Part shown: positions 1 to 7,304 of the stretch, piece by piece
Layout: each line of letters opens with the position of its first letter
Numbering within the stretch: the first letter of the stretch is position 1
Position numbers and translations under genes: made by a program
The notes under the pieces: model-generated
What the model was told of the DNA's origin: nothing
Seen by the model: the letters and a program-made list of their open reading frames with translations, nothing else
The model's database searches: none
Assembly: GCA_905235855.1 (NCBI GenBank)
Contig: CAJONE010000016.1
Span: 1 to 32,001, forward strand
Length of the DNA stretch: 32,001 nt
DNA from: an uncultured Bacteroidales bacterium
GTDB lineage: Bacteria > Bacteroidota > Bacteroidia > Bacteroidales > P3
Reading direction: 5' to 3'

Positions 1-1
1 A

Positions 2-661
2 GTAGTTGAAAATGCATTGAAGAGGGGAGACTATGTGACGGCAATAAACAGGGGTAGGCGGGAAATTATTAATGGATGCGAGACAATTTTATCCGACAGG
101 CACGATTACCAAAGAATTGGTTGTGCTTTGAGCGGCAGACAGTTTGATGTCGTTATAGATTTTCTCGTCTTCAATCAAGAAGATGCCATTCAAAGCTACA
201 AATTTTTCTCACAAAGATGTAATCAATACATACTTGTATCTTCCTGCTTAGTGTATGACTTTTCAATAGGTGGTGTCATGCGTGAAGACTCTCCACGGGG
301 ACTTTCATGTTGGCAATATAGCATAGGGAAGCGTGACGCCGAAGATGCGCTTGTAAAGATTGCCTCGGCAAAATCAAGTTGTCATTATACTATCGTTAGA
401 CCATTTGTGACATATGGCAATACAAGAATCCCCTACGCATTGGCCCCGACTCATGGCTGTGATTGGACCATGTGTTTTCGCGCTTTGGCCGGGAAACCTG
501 TTATTACATGGGATGGGGGGCAAGGATGTTGCAACATTATGCATGTTGAAGATTTCTGCGATGGACTTTTGGGATTAATGATGAATGAACGAGCATACGG
601 AGAAGCGGTGAACATTTGTGGAGACGAAGTTCCGCATTGGAAAGAGGGCTTTCGGAGCTGA
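2..661 (+). CDS. NAD-dependent epimerase/dehydratase family protein, truncated at both ends
   Basis: This is a sugar-nucleotide epimerase/dehydratase of the extended short-chain dehydrogenase family. The frame is open to the left edge, so the GxxGxxG nucleotide-binding loop lies outside the window. What is visible begins with the second Rossmann strand (VTAINRG), then VVIDF, the catalytic-region strand YILVSSCLVY, a downstream YSIGKRDAE segment that supplies the YxxxK pair, IVRPFVTYG, and the late motif NIMHVEDFCDGLLGLM with NICGDEVPHW. In relatives the protein continues well past this last motif, but here the frame ends nine codons after GDEV with the sequence GFRS and a TGA. It converges on and overlaps the DUF6913 gene by about 125 bp. 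The pathway cannot be told from the window. The family assignment is confident; the substrate is unknown. Confidence 0.8.
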   Translation, partial: VVENALKRGDYVTAINRGRREIINGCETILSDRHDYQRIGCALSGRQFDVVIDFLVFNQEDAIQSYKFFSQRCNQYILVSSCLVYDFSIGGVMREDSPRGLSCWQYSIGKRDAEDALVKIASAKSSCHYTIVRPFVTYGNTRIPYALAPTHGCDWTMCFRALAGKPVITWDGGQGCCNIMHVEDFCDGLLGLMMNERAYGEAVNICGDEVPHWKEGFRS

Positions 662-1112
662 TTATCAAGTCATAGAAATCTTTGTTTTCCGGTGCAGAGC
701 CAACGATAAAATGGGCTGGCGAAAGCGAAAGAATCAGACGAATCACGTCCACTGGTTCATGCGTAAAGTCAATAAGTATATCAAAATCAAGATTCATAAA
801 ATCATGAATCTGTACTTTCTCAGGTTTACCATACCAATTCAAATCCTTATTACAGAAATAGTCGGCAGAGAATTGTTGCAAGCAATAGAAAGGGACTTCC
901 TTGTCATCGATGTAACCAAGCATACTTACGGAGCGGTCGGCTGACTGTATAGAAGAAAAGACGGCATAAATGTCCTTGTAACTGTCCTCATCGGTAATCT
1001 TACATAGGATTCCCACGCGCTTGGCTTTTTGCAAAGAGGTAACGACAATATCCCTAACTGGTTTATTTTCAGCCACATACCTCTTTGTTACATACTTCTT
1101 TATAAAATTCAT
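537..1112 (-). CDS. DUF6913 family protein with an abnormal C-terminus
   Basis: This is a small soluble protein of a family confined mainly to Bacteroidota and of unknown function. Recognisable features are the basic start MNFIKKYVTKRY, the strand KRVGILCKITDEDSYKDIY, the motif VSMLGYIDDKEVPFYC, the pattern FCNKDLNWYGKP, and FDILIDFTHEP, followed by HFIVGSAPENKDFYDLII. Members I recall go on with about 25 more residues forming a final helix. Here the similarity stops at YDLIISSE and about 40 unrelated residues follow, read antisense through the end of the epimerase gene. I start at 1112 rather than at the upstream ATG at 1148, because a TATTTTTG promoter element at 1146-1153 would put the longer start upstream of transcription. 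Function unknown. Confidence 0.72.
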   Translation of the reverse strand: MNFIKKYVTKRYVAENKPVRDIVVTSLQKAKRVGILCKITDEDSYKDIYAVFSSIQSADRSVSMLGYIDDKEVPFYCLQQFSADYFCNKDLNWYGKPEKVQIHDFMNLDFDILIDFTHEPVDVIRLILSLSPAHFIVGSAPENKDFYDLIISSESPLSNAELRLHKCSPLLRMLVHSSLIPKVHRRNLQHA

Positions 1113-1145
1113 TTCTAGAATTTTAGTGTAAATAAATGTAAAGCG

Positions 1146-1153
1146 CAAAAATA
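1146..1153 (-). promoter_or_regulatory. Bacteroidota -7 promoter element for the DUF6913 gene
   Basis: Read on the minus strand this is TATTTTTG, an exact fit to TAnnTTTG, 33 bp before the ATG at 1112. The upstream sequence is AT-rich, but I see no exact TTTG box at the usual spacing. Confidence 0.45.
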
Positions 1154-1311
1154 ATAAAAATAATTAAACATTGGCTTTTACTTTGACCTAAACTTTGATG
1201 GGAAACAACTCGCATCCAGCTTGGGTAAGGAGCGGAAAGGTTGGACACGCCATAGGCACCAGCAAGCATCTTGGAGGAGACTGGCATATAGCTGCATTTC
1301 ACAAAAAGAGC
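1154..1311. other. Intergenic stretch with no supported gene
   Basis: The region lies between the DUF6913 promoter and the end of cca. A 39-codon minus-strand frame begins at an ATG near 1296, but it has no recognisable features and I do not call it. I see no convincing terminator hairpin. Confidence 0.4.
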
Positions 1312-2850
1312 TCAATTCTTCCATCGCATCGCCCGCTGCAAGCTCTTCACGTTCACCCGGATGGTGCACCCATCGTCGGTATTTTCCACCTTCTCTTGGA
1401 AATAGAAATGCTTTGGCGTCAATCCGCGGCTGATGCCTTCGTCAATCATTTTCTGGTACGCCTCAACATAGTTGTTGCCGATGTTGCCGTCGAGGATGGC
1501 GTTGCAGACTGCGTCCTTGATTTCGCCGACCGCCAGTGAGGGGCGCAGTTCGAAGGTGTTCATAATCAGCAGGCCGTCAATCGGGGGACGCCAATTACGC
1601 AGTTTGTCTTTCGCCTCAATCTCCACCAATTTGCGCCTTACGATCTGGAAATTATCCAGATACTTGCGCACTTTTTCGGGATTCTTGGAGGTGATGTCTG
1701 CATCGCAGAGCAACATCAAGTCGTCGATGTCATCGCCGGCGTCGAAAAGCAAGCGGCGCACGGCCGAGTCGGTCACAATGTCCTCCGCAAGGATTATGGG
1801 ACGCATGTGCAGCATTACCAGTTTTTCCACATAGCGTTCTGTGCCGTTAAGCGGAAGGTGCATTCTTTTGAAAATCGGTTTCACCATGTGGCTGCCCTTA
1901 GCCTCGTGGCCATGGAAAGTCCAGCCCACTCGCTGGTCGTAGCGTTTGCAGTAGGGTTTGCCGATGTCGTGCAGAAGCGCAGCCCATCGCAGCCACAAAT
2001 TGTCGGATTTTGCCGCTACATGGTCGAGTACCTCGAGTGTGTGGTAGAAATTGTCTTTGTGGGCGCGTCCGTTAACGGTCTCCACGCCTTTGAGTGCGGC
2101 AAGTTCTGGGAATATCAGTTTCAGCAGGCCAGACAAATTAAGCAGTTTGAACCCTGTCGACGGGTGTGGGGCGAGTATAATCTTGTTCAGTTCGGTGACA
2201 ATCCGTTCCTTTGACACTATGCCGATGCGCTCGGCATTGCCAGGAATGGCATTGAAGGTCTTTTCGTCGATGCGGAAACCAAGTTGTGTGGCGAAACGTA
2301 TTGCCCGCATCATACGTAGCGGGTCGTCGCTGAATGTGATGTCGGCATCGAGCGGAGTCCGTATAATACCATCGTTGAGGTCGCGTATACCCCCAAACGG
2401 ATCAATCAGTTCGCCGAAACTATCGTTGTTGAGCGAGAAGGCCATTGCGTTGATCGTGAAGTCTCGCCGGTTTTGGTCGTCCTCAAGTGTCCCGTTTTCG
2501 ACTATCGGTTTGCGGCTTTCGCGGCGATAGGATTCCTTGCGCGCACCGACGAATTCGATTTGCCAATCCTGGCTATTCCACCTGTAATGGAAAGCTGCGG
2601 TGCCGAAGTTTTGGTAGATCGAGACTTTGGTTTTCGGGTTTATGCTCGCAGCAGAGGCTTTGGCCAGTTCGATGCCGCTGCCGAGACATACTATATCGAT
2701 GTCGGTGCAGGGACGGCCGAGGAAATAGTCGCGCACTACACCGCCTACGGCATAGGCGTTCATGCCCAGTAGGTCGGCTTCGCGACCGATGATTTTGTAA
2801 ATAGGGTTGTCGAGCAAAAAGTCGGTTGGTGTTGTGGCGTCGGTGGGCAT
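1312..2850 (-). CDS. cca: CCA tRNA nucleotidyltransferase / HD domain protein
   Basis: The enzyme adds or repairs the 3' CCA end of tRNAs from CTP and ATP in the cytosol. It is a class II nucleotidyltransferase. Residues 35-41 carry AVGGVVRD, the acidic metal-binding pair is in TDIDIV at about 49-54, and the RRDFTINAM motif is at 128-136, followed by a helical RNA-binding region. An HD domain with LLHDIGKP lies near residue 290. At 512 residues it is close to the usual length in Bacteroidota. The frame stays open upstream to 3063, but that extension would run back through the MORN gene and looks like non-coding shadow, so I take the ATG at 2850. Only 17 bp separate it from the MORN lipoprotein gene, so it is probably the last gene of the long minus-strand cluster. 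Its housekeeping role may be unrelated to the genes before it. Confidence 0.93.
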   Translation of the reverse strand: MPTDATTPTDFLLDNPIYKIIGREADLLGMNAYAVGGVVRDYFLGRPCTDIDIVCLGSGIELAKASAASINPKTKVSIYQNFGTAAFHYRWNSQDWQIEFVGARKESYRRESRKPIVENGTLEDDQNRRDFTINAMAFSLNNDSFGELIDPFGGIRDLNDGIIRTPLDADITFSDDPLRMMRAIRFATQLGFRIDEKTFNAIPGNAERIGIVSKERIVTELNKIILAPHPSTGFKLLNLSGLLKLIFPELAALKGVETVNGRAHKDNFYHTLEVLDHVAAKSDNLWLRWAALLHDIGKPYCKRYDQRVGWTFHGHEAKGSHMVKPIFKRMHLPLNGTERYVEKLVMLHMRPIILAEDIVTDSAVRRLLFDAGDDIDDLMLLCDADITSKNPEKVRKYLDNFQIVRRKLVEIEAKDKLRNWRPPIDGLLIMNTFELRPSLAVGEIKDAVCNAILDGNIGNNYVEAYQKMIDEGISRGLTPKHFYFQEKVENTDDGCTIRVNVKSLQRAMRWKN

Positions 2851-2867
2851 AGACTCTGGTGTCGCTG

Positions 2868-3584
2868 TTAGAATTTCTGTCGTTGGACTATGTTGCCCTC
2901 CTCGTCGTAGAACTCCCATTCCCCGGTACGTTTGCCATTGTCGTAGAGACCGCAATAGTATGGTATGCCGCTGTCGCGAAACACGGTGTACTTCCCGTTT
3001 TCTCGTCCGTTGACAAATGTGGCCTCGGTCTGCAGAAGTCCGTTGGGGTGGTAGAAGAGCCATGGCCCTTCGCGTTTGCCGTCAACGGTTTTGCCCGAAG
3101 AGCGGAGTGCGCAGTTGCTGTAGAACTGGTAGATGAATTGGACGTTTGTCTGGTGGAACACCACGGTGGCCGGGGTTCCCAGCTCACTGTATTCGTTGAT
3201 GGAAAGAGAGTCGTAGTCGCCCCGTAGATAGGGGTTTCCCTGGCGGTCGAGCAGTTGCCAGTCGGCCCCGGATGTGTGGTTTGACGAATAGTTGCCCGTG
3301 GCGAAAAGCTCGCCGGTGGGGTAGTAGTAGCGGCATTCGCCGTCGGGATGGCTGTCCTTGCCGCTAAAATGTTTCTCATACTGCAGCTGTCCGTTGCTGT
3401 AATACATGCGTTCGGCGGTCTTGACGGCGTCTGTTTCGTTGCCCTTCATGGTGTAGACGAGTTGTTTGCCTCCGTCGGGATAGGTCGACACGACCTGCTC
3501 GAACTCCTTGGCACTGTCCGTGCACGCGGCAATAACAGTACAGGCAGCAGTTGCGAATGCCAAAAACTTGCTTCTCTTTGTCAT
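2868..3584 (-). CDS. MORN-like / YwqK-type repeat lipoprotein
   Basis: This 238-residue protein starts with a lipoprotein signal (hydrophobic core then VIAAC), so it is probably anchored in a membrane on the periplasmic or outer face. The mature part is built of repeated short hairpins of the type YYxNGxL, seen as YYSNGQLQYEK, YYPTGELFATG, FYHPNGLLQTEA and FYDEEGN. These units are often annotated as MORN-like or YwqK family antitoxin, a label that says little about function. I start at the ATG at 3584 because it gives a proper signal peptide; the longer frame to 3683 would overlap the preceding gene. It sits 67 bp after the DUF2490 gene and 17 bp before cca. The role is unknown, and a surface or periplasmic scaffold is a guess. 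Confidence 0.8.
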   Translation of the reverse strand: MTKRSKFLAFATAACTVIAACTDSAKEFEQVVSTYPDGGKQLVYTMKGNETDAVKTAERMYYSNGQLQYEKHFSGKDSHPDGECRYYYPTGELFATGNYSSNHTSGADWQLLDRQGNPYLRGDYDSLSINEYSELGTPATVVFHQTNVQFIYQFYSNCALRSSGKTVDGKREGPWLFYHPNGLLQTEATFVNGRENGKYTVFRDSGIPYYCGLYDNGKRTGEWEFYDEEGNIVQRQKF

Positions 3585-3651
3585 TTGTTTACTTGTTAAA
3601 ACAAAACCTTGCCGGCGCGATTGCGGCATTATACAAAGAAATAACGCAGGA

Positions 3652-4362
3652 TTAGTCGAATTCGTATGCAAAGCCGAGTGCAAAAAAGCGGTCGGGATTC
3701 TTCACCTGTATTTCGGTGGCGGCTTTGAGCTGTAGGCTAATTGAATTGTGACGGTCGATTTGATATGTGGCGGTGGCGACGGTTCGGAATTCGTCGATGA
3801 TTTTCTTCGATGGGTGGTTTAGGCGTTGGAAACATTCCTCGGTGAGCGAAAACTTCCACGGTTTGTCGGGAATAGTGTAGCTTACCCCGATGCGGTTGCG
3901 CAGATAAAGCTGCGGGTTGTACTTGTAGTCGCCGATTGTTTCGTTGCGAAACGTGGTTTGCAGGCGCAGACGGTAGCCGATTGACCAGTTGCCGAGTTTC
4001 TTTGTAAGGTTAAGGTTCAGGTTGAGGCGGTGCTGGTCTTCGTAGTAGTGTTTCGAATTGTATCGGTAGATGAAGGCGTAGCTTGCGCCTAATTTTATCC
4101 GGATGCCGTGGGGTTTGAGACTGCGGCGAAAAAGCGACTGGGCAAGTGCCAGTGTGGTCTCGGTCTTTGTGAAACGGGTGCTCAGTTGCTTAAAACGAAG
4201 TTCCTCGGATATTGAAATTTCGGTACCCTTGACAATTGAGTGTGAGTATTGTGCCTCCCACTCTGTTCCGAAGTCGTAGTTTTGAGCCGTGATGAAGCCT
4301 GCCGGCAGCATGGCGGCACAGAGTGTCAGTAGCGTCGTAAGCCCTTTAATCCTGTTTTTCAC
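3652..4362 (-). CDS. DUF2490 family outer-membrane-type protein
   Basis: This 236-residue protein has a signal peptide ending at FITAQ and a body of alternating strands rich in aromatic residues and closing with phenylalanine (FALGFAYEFD, stop). That is the pattern of a small beta-barrel. The family hallmarks are the early EISISEELRFKQ segment, the central LRLQTTFRNE, then LYLRNRIGVSY and the late EFRTVATATYQIDRHNSISLQ. DUF2490 proteins have no settled biochemical role. It follows the DUF4956 gene by 46 bp, and a second DUF2490 gene sits at 7305-8150 in the same cluster. The two copies share layout but differ greatly in sequence, so they are not a recent duplication. I infer a location in the outer membrane. 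Confidence 0.82.
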   Translation of the reverse strand: MKNRIKGLTTLLTLCAAMLPAGFITAQNYDFGTEWEAQYSHSIVKGTEISISEELRFKQLSTRFTKTETTLALAQSLFRRSLKPHGIRIKLGASYAFIYRYNSKHYYEDQHRLNLNLNLTKKLGNWSIGYRLRLQTTFRNETIGDYKYNPQLYLRNRIGVSYTIPDKPWKFSLTEECFQRLNHPSKKIIDEFRTVATATYQIDRHNSISLQLKAATEIQVKNPDRFFALGFAYEFD

Positions 4363-4408
4363 GATTTCGGTTGACCTAAATGTCAGAAATAGGCGGTAAC
4401 GAAACGTC

Positions 4409-5212
4409 TCACACCGTTCCCTTGTATTTTGTTACCATATCGATGCTCGACCCCTGACCATTGGCCGGACGATAAAAAACCTTGATATAGGCTGTGTCTT
4501 TGAGAAAGTTGATATATCCGACCTCGGCTTTTACAATGTCGAGTCCGGTGCGTTGGCGCAGGTCGGCCAGCATGTCGTCGTAGCGTTCGGGCTTGATCAG
4601 GTCGATTTTCTCGTACATGATCATTTTTGTGGCTTGGGTGTTTTTTGTTCGGCTGCCGACACCGTACTCCATTGCCCATGTGGCGAGAATGACCAGCACA
4701 TTAGTTGTAAAAAGCGCCACATAGCTGCTGGCGGCCATACCAAAACCGTTGACTATTGAGATTCCGATTATCACGAAAAGGTAGGTCATCTCGCGAATCG
4801 GCACGGCATCGGTTCGGTAGCGCAACAGTCCGAATATGGCAAACAAACCCAATCCGAATCCGATTTCAATAGAGAGGTTTTTGAGCATGAACAGCAGCAC
4901 GAAAATTGTCACGCCGAAGAGCATATAGGTGAAATAGTAGTCTTTGCGGCGGCTTTTCTTGTAGTAGAAAAAGTGTACAATAATCCAGCACACCAAAGTG
5001 TTGAATGCAAAAAGTGCAAGCAGGTGGAGAAGTCCTGGGCCGTCGAAAACCGGAATACCAAGCATATCCATAACCGGTTGTTCCACACCATAGTGCGAGC
5101 TTATGATAGTGTCGGTAGCGTGTGAGGCCTGCTCGCTCAGAGTCTCGGCCAGTAGGTCGCTGTTAATCGGCGTTGTGTCGGTCAGCGGGGTTCCTGTGTA
5201 GATGTTTGCCAT
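4409..5212 (-). CDS. DUF4956 domain membrane protein
   Basis: This is a 267-residue inner-membrane protein. After a soluble N-terminal segment of about 58 residues there are four or five hydrophobic helices at roughly 61-83, 93-111, 114-132, 143-160 and 163-183. A cytosolic alpha/beta tail of about 80 residues follows. The family signature RYRTDAVPIREMTYLF spans about residues 131-146 and is well kept. DUF4956 genes are often found beside VTC polyphosphate polymerase domains in bacteria, as here, with the VTC gene 31 bp upstream. By analogy with the membrane subunits of the yeast VTC complex it may anchor the polymerase and pass the polymer across the membrane. That is inference; no activity is established for the family that I know of. 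Confidence 0.88.
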   Translation of the reverse strand: MANIYTGTPLTDTTPINSDLLAETLSEQASHATDTIISSHYGVEQPVMDMLGIPVFDGPGLLHLLALFAFNTLVCWIIVHFFYYKKSRRKDYYFTYMLFGVTIFVLLFMLKNLSIEIGFGLGLFAIFGLLRYRTDAVPIREMTYLFVIIGISIVNGFGMAASSYVALFTTNVLVILATWAMEYGVGSRTKNTQATKMIMYEKIDLIKPERYDDMLADLRQRTGLDIVKAEVGYINFLKDTAYIKVFYRPANGQGSSIDMVTKYKGTV

Positions 5213-5243
5213 ATTATAGTGATAAATGGTTAGTGAATGGTGA

Positions 5244-6032
5244 TTATTGAATGGTGATTATTCTGTTGTTGTCTATAACTTTCCCGATGAAACGAAGTTT
5301 TGGCTTAAAGCGGTTGGTTTTGGCGTCGGGGGCTGTAAGTGCGGTGCCGATGCAGTATTTGCTCATGCGTTTGGGGTGGATACGCATGTCCAGAAGAGCA
5401 TGGTCGATGGGTGTAGCGGGTGCGCCCACTTCACGTTTCACCTCCATCACCACAAGTGGCGAGAGGTCGCAGTCGATTCCCGACGTGTGGTTGTGAAAAC
5501 AGATTTCGCTGTCGATGGTGACACGCTCGTGCATTCCTTTGTCGACAAGTGTGATGCGGCGAAATGTGTTTTCGAGCTGGTCGTGTAGCGATGGGATAGC
5601 GTATGGGCTTTCCTTTAGCAGAAATTTGCACACCTCGTCGATTTCGAGGCAGCGGTCGAACATAGATGTGTCTATGGGTATGCGTATTTTGTTGGTTTTG
5701 CCTTTGTTGTTCTTGTTCTTTATTTCGAAAAAGGTGGTCTGGCTGTTGCGGTAGCAGCGCACACGCAGTTTCTGGCGGTTGAGTTTGCGGTTGTGGTGTG
5801 CGGTGTACATGGCAAGGTCGGCAGTGTCGAAATAAAGTGTGCGGTACGGTGCCAATGGTTCGCCGTCAATCCGCTGCACGTAGTAATATGGAGCTATGCG
5901 TTCAAGTAGGGCTGCAAGTTGCATGCGGTTGATCAGGAATTTGTCGTCCACGCGATTCATAAGCCGCACTGCCTTCATCTCACTCAGTGTGATGGGCGAC
6001 ATTGTGTCGAGTATGGGCTTGTATTGTTCCAA
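5244..6032 (-). CDS. Polyphosphate polymerase (VTC) domain protein
   Basis: This 262-residue soluble protein has the triphosphate-tunnel fold of the VTC4 polymerase domain, which makes polyphosphate from ATP in yeast. Tunnel residues expected in the family are present: Lys31 in VDDKFLI, TLYFDT at 65-70, Arg90 and Arg92 in KLRVRCY, Glu103 and Lys105 in FFEIKNK, Lys115 in the KTNKIRI region, an Arg159/Arg160 pair, Arg170 with Asp174 in ERVTIDSE, Glu197 and Lys199 in VVMEVKRE, and Lys225 in MSKYCIG. It lacks the SPX domain and membrane segments of eukaryotic VTC4, so the DUF4956 protein encoded next may supply the membrane part. A 14-bp tandem duplication (5235-5248 and 5249-5262) covers the stop codon but leaves the end of the protein almost unchanged. 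An active enzyme is likely but not shown. Confidence 0.9.
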   Translation of the reverse strand: MEQYKPILDTMSPITLSEMKAVRLMNRVDDKFLINRMQLAALLERIAPYYYVQRIDGEPLAPYRTLYFDTADLAMYTAHHNRKLNRQKLRVRCYRNSQTTFFEIKNKNNKGKTNKIRIPIDTSMFDRCLEIDEVCKFLLKESPYAIPSLHDQLENTFRRITLVDKGMHERVTIDSEICFHNHTSGIDCDLSPLVVMEVKREVGAPATPIDHALLDMRIHPKRMSKYCIGTALTAPDAKTNRFKPKLRFIGKVIDNNRIITIQ

Positions 6033-6094
6033 GGGGTGGTTGTTTAAGGGGTAGGGGATTCCTTAACGACTATGCCAGATTTGTTGCGGAGGTC

Positions 6095-6523
6095 CTATTG
6101 TTCACGGTATACGCGCTCGAATATCTTGGTGCTTTTTAGTTTTCCGTTTGGCAGGTAGGTGTATTGTTTTGCCTTGGTGCCGTCGGCATTGTAGTCGTAT
6201 TTCTTAATCGAAATCACCTTGTTCTTGTCGTTGTATTCTATTTCGCGGGCGCATTTGGTGTTGTTGCCCTCGTATTCGTAGACGATACGGTATTTCTGGC
6301 CGTAGGATGCATATTCAATCTCCTCGATTTTGCGCCCCTGCTCGTCGAAAGTTGTGATGTTGTCGAGAAATGGGGTCTGAGATCCGGCTTTCAAATTCCA
6401 CTCCTTGACCACGAGGTTTTTCTTCTTTTCGCGTTTGTTGCCCGTGGGCTGCTGGGCCATAAGGCTTACGGTGCACATGGTCAGAATTGACAATACAATA
6501 ATCTGTTTTGCTGATGATTTCAT
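6095..6523 (-). CDS. Small exported protein with YD/RHS-like strand repeats
   Basis: This 142-residue protein has a signal peptide (MKSSAKQIIVLSI, hydrophobic core, cut near LMAQ). The mature part repeats a short pattern of alternating strand residues around tyrosine and glycine or asparagine turns: TTFDEQGRKIEEIEY, YRIVYEYEGNN, YDYNADGTK and TYLPNGKL. It resembles YD or RHS-like and MORN-like repeats and is comparable in style to the lipoprotein at 2868-3584. The start at 6523 gives a clean signal peptide; the longer frame to 6547 adds only a polar leader. It lies 62 bp before the VTC gene and 38 bp after the lipoprotein gene. I do not recognise a specific family or function. Confidence 0.7.
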   Translation of the reverse strand: MKSSAKQIIVLSILTMCTVSLMAQQPTGNKREKKKNLVVKEWNLKAGSQTPFLDNITTFDEQGRKIEEIEYASYGQKYRIVYEYEGNNTKCAREIEYNDKNKVISIKKYDYNADGTKAKQYTYLPNGKLKSTKIFERVYREQ

Positions 6524-6561
6524 GGAATTTCTGTGTTTGTTGATCAAGTTGATGATGGTGG

Positions 6562-7272
6562 TCAGGCTTTCAGGCGTATCGAAAGGGTTTTGGCTTCGTA
6601 TATTTCGCCGCTGGTGCTTACTATCACGGTGTCGCTAACTATGTACGGTATTTCGTCGGCGTTGTCGCCAAATGTGTAGACAACGTAGGTGTCGGGCAGC
6701 AGTTTCTGGAAATAGTAATAGCCGTTGTCTCCTACGCGGGTGTCGTCGATGTGGTATGTGTCGCCCAAACGTTTCACGTATACACGTTGTTCGTAGGCAT
6801 TGGAGGTCATAATGTCGCCGTTTTTGTCGAAGTAGGTGGCGCGCACCCTGCCGCGTATCATCGATGTGCCGTAGGCTTTGCCGCGGTGGATGAATATGTC
6901 GTCGACAGTCACGGTTTGGCCGCGTTTCAGTGTCACGGTTTTTTTCTCGGCCACTTTTTCTCCCGTGGCCAGTTCGCTGTAGGCGAATATTGTGTAGTCG
7001 CCTGGTGTGAGATACTTGAAGCGGTAGGTTCCGTCGTCGCCGGCCTCGGTGTCGTCGCCGTAGAATATGTCGTCGCCATAAACGATGAACACGTCCTCTT
7101 TGGCCGCAGGCATCGTGTCGGCGGCAAGTGTGTAGTTATCGTCTGGATGGTTCACTTTGTATAGTTTTCCCATAATGGTTCCGGTGCCTCCCTCGCCCTC
7201 CTTGTTGCATCCGCACAGAGACATTGCAGCCATTGCTATTGCCGCCGTTACTATAAAAAAACGTCTGTTCAT
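6562..7272 (-). CDS. Lipoprotein with carboxypeptidase-regulatory-like (prealbumin-type) repeats
   Basis: This 236-residue protein has a lipoprotein signal peptide ending in SLCGC, so the mature N-terminus is a lipidated cysteine. Two similar beta-sandwich-like units follow. The first has DDGTYRFKYLTPGDYTIFAY near residues 82-101 and the second has DNGYYYFQKLLPDTYVVYTF near 180-200. The pattern G-x-Y-x-F-x-x-L-x-P-x-x-Y is typical of carboxypeptidase regulatory-like and SdrD B-like domains, which act as structural or adhesive modules on surface proteins. It lies between the DUF2490 gene (32 bp) and the small YD-like gene (38 bp) and shares their strand and export to the envelope. No enzymatic motif is visible. 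A structural part of a surface assembly is a reasonable inference. Confidence 0.75.
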   Translation of the reverse strand: MNRRFFIVTAAIAMAAMSLCGCNKEGEGGTGTIMGKLYKVNHPDDNYTLAADTMPAAKEDVFIVYGDDIFYGDDTEAGDDGTYRFKYLTPGDYTIFAYSELATGEKVAEKKTVTLKRGQTVTVDDIFIHRGKAYGTSMIRGRVRATYFDKNGDIMTSNAYEQRVYVKRLGDTYHIDDTRVGDNGYYYFQKLLPDTYVVYTFGDNADEIPYIVSDTVIVSTSGEIYEAKTLSIRLKA

Positions 7273-7304
7273 GTTGTATTTTGTAAGTTGTTGTTTTCTG
7301 GTTG

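Noticed and set aside
5235-5262. Exact 14-bp tandem duplication covering the stop codon of the VTC gene
   Set aside because: Removing one copy changes only the last residue (Gln to His) before a stop, so I see no functional effect or phase switch.
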